The notes beneath the pieces were generated by a model that saw nothing but the letters and a program-made list of their open reading frames with translations, did no database searches and had not been told where the DNA came from. Shown one piece after another: positions 60,276-64,000 of a stretch of 64,000 bases of DNA. The position numbers and the translations under genes were made by a program. Source of the DNA: an uncultured Phascolarctobacterium sp. (GTDB taxonomy: Bacteria > Bacillota > Negativicutes > Acidaminococcales > Acidaminococcaceae); contig UQWM01000010.1 in NCBI GenBank assembly GCA_900544795.1, positions 1-64,000 of the forward strand, read 5' to 3'. Each line of letters begins with the position of its first letter. The stretch's first letter is position 1.

Positions 60276-60974
60276 ATGAATATTGGCGCACGATTAGAAG
60301 CAATTGGAAAATTGGTGCCTCAGGGCGTAAGTATAGCAGATATTGGGACAGACCATGCATATCTGCCAGCCTGGTTGGCAGAGCGTGACGTGATAACTAA
60401 AGCTGTTGCAGGCGATATAGTCGCAGGTCCCTGTGCCGCTGCCCGCAGTACAGTAGCAATGTACGGACTGGGTAATAAAATAGAGGTGCGAATGGGTAAT
60501 GGCCTGGCCATTGTGGAGCCGGGTGAGGTAGATGTGATAATAATCGCCGGTATGGGTGCCGGAACGATGATAGAGATACTGGAGGCGGAACCGGAAACTG
60601 CACGCCGGGCACGGCAGTTGATTTTACAGCCAATGGCAGGTGCTCCGGGGCTCAGGCGTTGGGCGCATACTAACGGCTGGCGTCTTGCGGATGAAGTATT
60701 GGTAGAAGAAGGTAAGCATCTTTACGAAATCATGGTTTTGGAGCGCGGTGAAGAAACTGAGGCTGTTGACGTCGCCTATGAGGTGGGGCCGCTTTTGCTT
60801 AAGCAGCGCCATCCGTTATTGCCAAAGCAGCTGAATAAATTATGCGGGCATTACAGGCAGCTGCTGGCGAATATGCAGCGCAGCGCCGAGGCCAGACAGA
60901 GCGAAAAATATAAAAGTACAGAAAAATTACTGCAGGAACTGGAGGGGTTAGACGATGGAGGCCACGGTAAATGA
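60276..60974 (+). CDS. trmK: tRNA (adenine-22-N1)-methyltransferase TrmK
   Basis: A 232-residue class I SAM methyltransferase modifying A22 of tRNA. IADIGTDHAYLPAWLAERD is motif I, and IIAGMGAGTMIEIL with LILQPM follows. A C-terminal coiled coil (residues about 185-230) is typical. ATG 60276 with a seven-G SD is chosen; the upstream in-frame ORF lies across the promoter. It overlaps the Nif3-like gene by 20 bp, as in many Firmicutes. Confidence 0.92.
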   Translation: MNIGARLEAIGKLVPQGVSIADIGTDHAYLPAWLAERDVITKAVAGDIVAGPCAAARSTVAMYGLGNKIEVRMGNGLAIVEPGEVDVIIIAGMGAGTMIEILEAEPETARRARQLILQPMAGAPGLRRWAHTNGWRLADEVLVEEGKHLYEIMVLERGEETEAVDVAYEVGPLLLKQRHPLLPKQLNKLCGHYRQLLANMQRSAEARQSEKYKSTEKLLQELEGLDDGGHGK

Positions 60975-61749
60975 TATTGCTAAAATAATGGACGGCATAG
61001 CGCCGCCAAATCTGGCAGAATCCTGGGACAATGTAGGACTTCTGGTTGGCCGCGGCACTACGGCGGTAAAAAAGATGATGATTGCGTTAGATGTTTCTCC
61101 CGAAGTGGTAGCACAGGCTCTGGAACAAAATGTCCAGATGATCGTTACGCACCATCCGGTAATTTTTACTCCTGTGAAGAAAATGACGGACAGCATCTGG
61201 CAGCATAAGTTGCTTTTGGATTGTGCCGAAAATAAAATCGCCGTTTATAGCGCGCATACCAGCCTAGACAGTGCTTTGGGCGGTGTTAACGATGTTTTGG
61301 CCGAGAAACTGGGGCTGCGGCAGACAGAGGTTTTGTTGCCATCCGCCGGCGGTGAAGCCGGCCTGGGGCGTATTGGGATATTGCCGGTAGCGTTGACGCT
61401 GGCCGAATTTGCCGAAAAAATCAAGGCGGTTTTAAAACTTGAACGTGTCGCAGTTGGCGATGCTGGCAGCATAGTTGAGAAGGTGGCTTTATGCGGCGGT
61501 GCTGGCGCCGACTTTATCGACGAAGCATTAGCAGCCGGTGCTGATACCTTTGTAACCGGTGATGTTAAGTATCATGCTGCGCAGCAGGCTGTGTTTAGCG
61601 GTATGAATATTATTGACGCCACACATCAGGGCACCGAGCTGCCGGTAATAAATATGCTGGCGGACAGGATCGCGCTGAGGTTAAGCGCGGGAGGGTTTAG
61701 AACTCAGGTTTTAGTAGCCAAAGAAAGAAAAATTTTGCAATACCTGTAG
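60955..61749 (+). CDS. Nif3-like dinuclear metal-centre protein
   Basis: A 264-residue Nif3/YqfO-family protein. The metal ligands are in THHPVIF, HTSLDSALGG and DATHQGTE. ESWDNVGLLVG at the N-terminus is conserved. It has been annotated as GTP cyclohydrolase I type 2, but that activity is doubtful; the true function is unknown. There is no central PII-like insertion, so it is the short form. Confidence 0.92.
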   Translation: MEATVNDIAKIMDGIAPPNLAESWDNVGLLVGRGTTAVKKMMIALDVSPEVVAQALEQNVQMIVTHHPVIFTPVKKMTDSIWQHKLLLDCAENKIAVYSAHTSLDSALGGVNDVLAEKLGLRQTEVLLPSAGGEAGLGRIGILPVALTLAEFAEKIKAVLKLERVAVGDAGSIVEKVALCGGAGADFIDEALAAGADTFVTGDVKYHAAQQAVFSGMNIIDATHQGTELPVINMLADRIALRLSAGGFRTQVLVAKERKILQYL

Positions 61750-61780
61750 ACGGTATGGCTTTTAAAGGATGGTGGGTAAG

Positions 61781-62704
61781 ATGATCAGCGATTTTAAGGC
61801 AGGCACTAAGGTCTGCCAGGCCGTATTGCTGCGGGTGCAAAAAATAGGCAACTCTTCTAACGGCGGGGTATTTGCTCGTGGCCTGCTGGAGGATAACAGT
61901 GGTAAAATGCCGTTTATTGTTTTTGAAGCAGGCTTCGTAGATAAAATGCGGTTAATGGAAGGGCCTAAAGTAATGATGGTCGGCGGTATGGTCGATATCA
62001 ATAAATTTTCTAACGATATGACGCTGCAGCTTGTTTTGCAGCGGATGGAAGAGATTATGCCCGAGGACGATATCACTCATTTGTTGCCTCAGGGTGATTT
62101 TGACCATGAAGAGTACAAGGATAAGCTGCAGAAACTGATCAAAGGTGTGATGACGCCGGGTATCAGGCTGATTTTAGAAAATATTTTCAGCGGCGCTTTA
62201 TATGATAAGTTCTTGATCAATCCAGCGGGGATGCGCCTGCACCATGCCTATATCGGTGGGTTGCTGCAGCATTCTGTTGATGTTGCCGGGATCGCGCAGT
62301 CTTTGGGTGAACGTATTGGCGGCGTCGATAAAGACCTGATAGTTGCCGGTGCGCTGCTGCATGATGTGGGTAAGCTTAGGGAGATTTCTTCGGATATAGG
62401 ATTTCCTTATACGATGGAAGGACGCCTGCTGGGACATGTGGCTATGTCCGCAGTAATGGTACAGGAAGCGTCGGCCAAGGTAAAAGTTACGGGGCCCAAG
62501 CTTCAGCAATTACTGCATATTATCCTGTCACATCATGGCGAGCAGGAAAAAGGTTCTCCGGTCGCTTGTGCTACCAAAGAAAGTTTTATAGTTCATTATG
62601 CTGATGAGATCGATGCCATCATGAACCAGTTCGGAAAAAATGAAGGCAAGAATCCATGGGAATATAATAAGATGCTGCAAAGGTTTTTATTGCACGAAAC
62701 TTGA
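61781..62704 (+). CDS. yhaM: YhaM-like 3'-5' exoribonuclease
   Basis: A 308-residue protein with an N-terminal OB-fold (about 1-95) and a C-terminal HD domain (HHAYIGGLLQHSVDVAG, then GALLHDVGKL). This arrangement matches Bacillus YhaM/CbfA, which degrades RNA and single-stranded DNA. ATG 61781 is favoured by GGTGGG upstream over ATG 61769. Confidence 0.88.
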   Translation: MISDFKAGTKVCQAVLLRVQKIGNSSNGGVFARGLLEDNSGKMPFIVFEAGFVDKMRLMEGPKVMMVGGMVDINKFSNDMTLQLVLQRMEEIMPEDDITHLLPQGDFDHEEYKDKLQKLIKGVMTPGIRLILENIFSGALYDKFLINPAGMRLHHAYIGGLLQHSVDVAGIAQSLGERIGGVDKDLIVAGALLHDVGKLREISSDIGFPYTMEGRLLGHVAMSAVMVQEASAKVKVTGPKLQQLLHIILSHHGEQEKGSPVACATKESFIVHYADEIDAIMNQFGKNEGKNPWEYNKMLQRFLLHET

Positions 62705-62737
62705 CTTAATGTCAGCTGTATGTTAAATTAACAGACG

Positions 62738-63090
62738 ATATGAGTGCAAAAGATGATCGCGGTGACGCTTGCGTCAACGAGGAAAGTCCGAGCTCCACAG
62801 GGCAGAATGCCGGATAACGTCCGGCGAGGGTGACCTCAGGGATAGTGCCACAGAAATGTGTACCGCCTGCTATGCAGGTAAGGGTGGAACGGTGCGGTAA
62901 GAGCGCACCAGCGGTCGGGTAACCGGCCGGCTAGGTAAACCCCATTCGGAGCAAGACCAAATAGGGGAGGGATGAAGCGGCCCGCTGAGCCTTCCGGGTT
63001 GTGTCGCTGGAGCCTGTGAGTGATTACAGGCCTAGATAAATGATCATCACCGCTTTGCGGAACAGAACTCGGCTTATTGAGCACTCGTAT
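62738..63090 (+). ncRNA. rnpB: RNase P RNA, class A
   Basis: The catalytic RNA of RNase P, which matures tRNA 5' ends. GAGGAAAGTCCGAGCTCCAC and ACAGAACTCGGCTTAT are the conserved halves that form the core. The ends pair as P1: GAGTGC (62742-62747) with GCACTC (63081-63086), extended by G-U pairing. Length is about 350 nt. Confidence 0.96.
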
Positions 63091-63103
63091 TCATTTAGAA
63101 AGT

Positions 63104-63133
63104 AAGCTGCCTTTCAGGGCAGCTTTTCTTTTT
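63104..63133 (+). terminator. Terminator of rnpB
   Basis: AAGCTGCC (63104-63111) pairs with GGCAGCTT (63118-63125), then TTCTTTTTT. Confidence 0.9.
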
Positions 63134-63178
63134 TCCAAAAGTTCACATAATCAGTTCATTTTAATTTCAAAATGGTGA

Positions 63179-63184
63179 TATAAT
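63179..63184 (+). promoter_or_regulatory. -10 element of the glycosyltransferase gene
   Basis: A perfect TATAAT lies 36 bp before the ATG. No clear -35. Confidence 0.45.
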
Positions 63185-63219
63185 ATAAAAGTATTCTAAA
63201 TTGACGGTGAGGTAAATTC

Positions 63220-64000
63220 ATGAAACATATTTCTTTTGTGGTGCCTGTTTTTAATGAAGAGGCTAACCTTAGGGAATTTCACCAACGGCTGACTCAGGTG
63301 ATGTCGGCACTGCCATACGAATACGATCTTACTTTTGTTGACGATGGTTCTAAAGACAGCAGTGCGTTGATTTTAGCAGAGATTGCGCAGAAGGACGATC
63401 GGGTGCAGGCGTACCTGCTCTCGCGTAATTATGGCCATCAGCTGGCTCTGACTTGTGGTTTGGATCATGCTGACGGTGATGCTGTTATTACAATGGATGG
63501 AGATCTCCAGCATCCGCCGGAGCTTTTGCCGGAACTGATACGGCATTGGGAAAGCGGCAGTGAGATTGTCCAGACAGTACGTTTGAGCACGGAAAATGTT
63601 TCATTGATGAAACGCTTTTCGTCGGCAGTTTATTATAAGCTCATCAATATCATGTCTAAGGTGGAAATAACTCCAGGCGGCAGTGATTTCCGTTTGATGG
63701 ACCGTAAGGCTGTTGAAGCCTTCAGGTTGTATCGTGAACGGGCGCGCTTTATCAGAGGACTGATCAATACGTTAGGGTTTAAGGTCGCAAGAGTTGAATT
63801 TGTGGCACCACCGCGTTTTGCAGGTTCTTCAAAATACAGTCTGCGTAAAATGCTGCATTTTGCTTTGGACGGCATTACTTCTTTTTCCAATCTGCCTTTA
63901 CGCTGGGCCTTTTACTGTGGCCTTTTCTGCGGTTTATGCAGTTTGGCAGTACTGGGTCATGTTTTCTATGTTAAATATGTTATTGACGATGCTGTACCAG
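63220..64000 (+). CDS. GT2 glycosyltransferase, polyprenyl-phosphate type (partial)
   Basis: At least 260 residues, open at the window end. The GT-A domain starts MKHISFVVPVFNEEANLREF. DLTFVDDGSKDSS and ITMDGDLQHPPELLPELI hold the metal-binding acidic residues, and PGGSDFRLMDRKAVEAF is typical of the DPM1/GtrB/ArnC group. A TM segment begins near residue 230 (WAFYCGLFCGLCSLAVLG). It probably transfers a sugar to undecaprenyl phosphate for envelope glycan modification. GGTGAGG precedes the ATG. Confidence 0.88.
   Translation, partial: MKHISFVVPVFNEEANLREFHQRLTQVMSALPYEYDLTFVDDGSKDSSALILAEIAQKDDRVQAYLLSRNYGHQLALTCGLDHADGDAVITMDGDLQHPPELLPELIRHWESGSEIVQTVRLSTENVSLMKRFSSAVYYKLINIMSKVEITPGGSDFRLMDRKAVEAFRLYRERARFIRGLINTLGFKVARVEFVAPPRFAGSSKYSLRKMLHFALDGITSFSNLPLRWAFYCGLFCGLCSLAVLGHVFYVKYVIDDAVP

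Noticed and set aside
1..64000. CRISPR arrays, insertion sequences, tRNA genes
   Set aside because: No regularly spaced repeats, transposase genes, terminal repeats with target duplications, or tRNA-like cloverleafs were recognised on reading both strands.

Overview
The window reads as chromosome of a diderm Firmicute of the class Negativicutes. The Firmicute side is shown by a Gram-positive-style division/cell-wall (dcw) cluster with a DUF881 protein and Sbp before ftsZ, a tryptophan T-box leader, PerR with rubrerythrin, and FeoAB. The diderm side is shown by a complete outer-membrane autotransporter and a MurE with the meso-diaminopimelate motif DNPR. Anaerobic life is indicated by an [FeFe] hydrogenase, class III ribonucleotide reductase genes and rubrerythrin. 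The family (perhaps Acidaminococcaceae) is a guess. I found no insertion sequence, prophage, CRISPR array or tRNA gene.

Layout. 0-12.5 kb: a non-coding stretch, a group-B-like [FeFe] hydrogenase, a uracil permease, a SIMPL-domain protein, an AbgA-like amidohydrolase, a run of secreted protein / transaldolase / secreted protein, and a 1084-residue autotransporter. 12.5-13.1 kb: an intergenic region rich in hairpins, including a perfect 25-bp inverted repeat. The C-over-G bias of the + strand changes to G-over-C here. 13.1-19.0 kb: a compact operon encoding a 21-residue leader, a tubulin/FtsZ-like GTPase, a VWA-like lipoprotein, a four-TM protein with a large actin/Hsp70-like ATPase domain, an XRE regulator and a small zinc protein. 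This is the best candidate for a little-described system. 19-22.7 kb: feoAB (minus strand), perR and rubrerythrin.

22.8-36.5 kb: the dcw cluster mraZ-rsmH-ftsL-murE-murF-mraY-murD-murG-murC-ddl-ftsQ-DUF881-sbp-ftsZ. It lacks ftsI, ftsW, ftsA and murB. 36.6-40.1 kb: nrdR-nrdD-nrdG under a likely NrdR box; the NrdD has no visible glycyl-radical loop. 40.1-46.8 kb: an SsuABC-like importer, a small gene converging on mrp, a DUF134 regulator, an ArsB/SLC13-like transporter and dinB. 47-50.1 kb: an aldehyde dehydrogenase and a thiol/iron-sulfur membrane module that includes a 40-residue CXXC protein. 50.2-58.9 kb: a PheC-like periplasmic protein, an SH3 protein, then the Trp T-box and trpEGDCFBA. 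58.9-64 kb: pepT, trmK, a Nif3-like gene, a YhaM-like nuclease, RNase P RNA and a glycosyltransferase running off the end.

Functional links. The trp operon is controlled by charging of tRNA-Trp through the T-box (specifier UGG). A periplasmic PheC homologue just upstream suggests a phenylalanine route in the same neighbourhood. PerR next to rubrerythrin and FeoAB forms an iron/peroxide block. mraZ and nrdR each have a candidate operator for their own product. Promoters here often use the extended -10 form TGNTATAAT. Three promoters (autotransporter, tubulin operon, small gene at 42.8 kb) share an unusual G-run after the -35 element.
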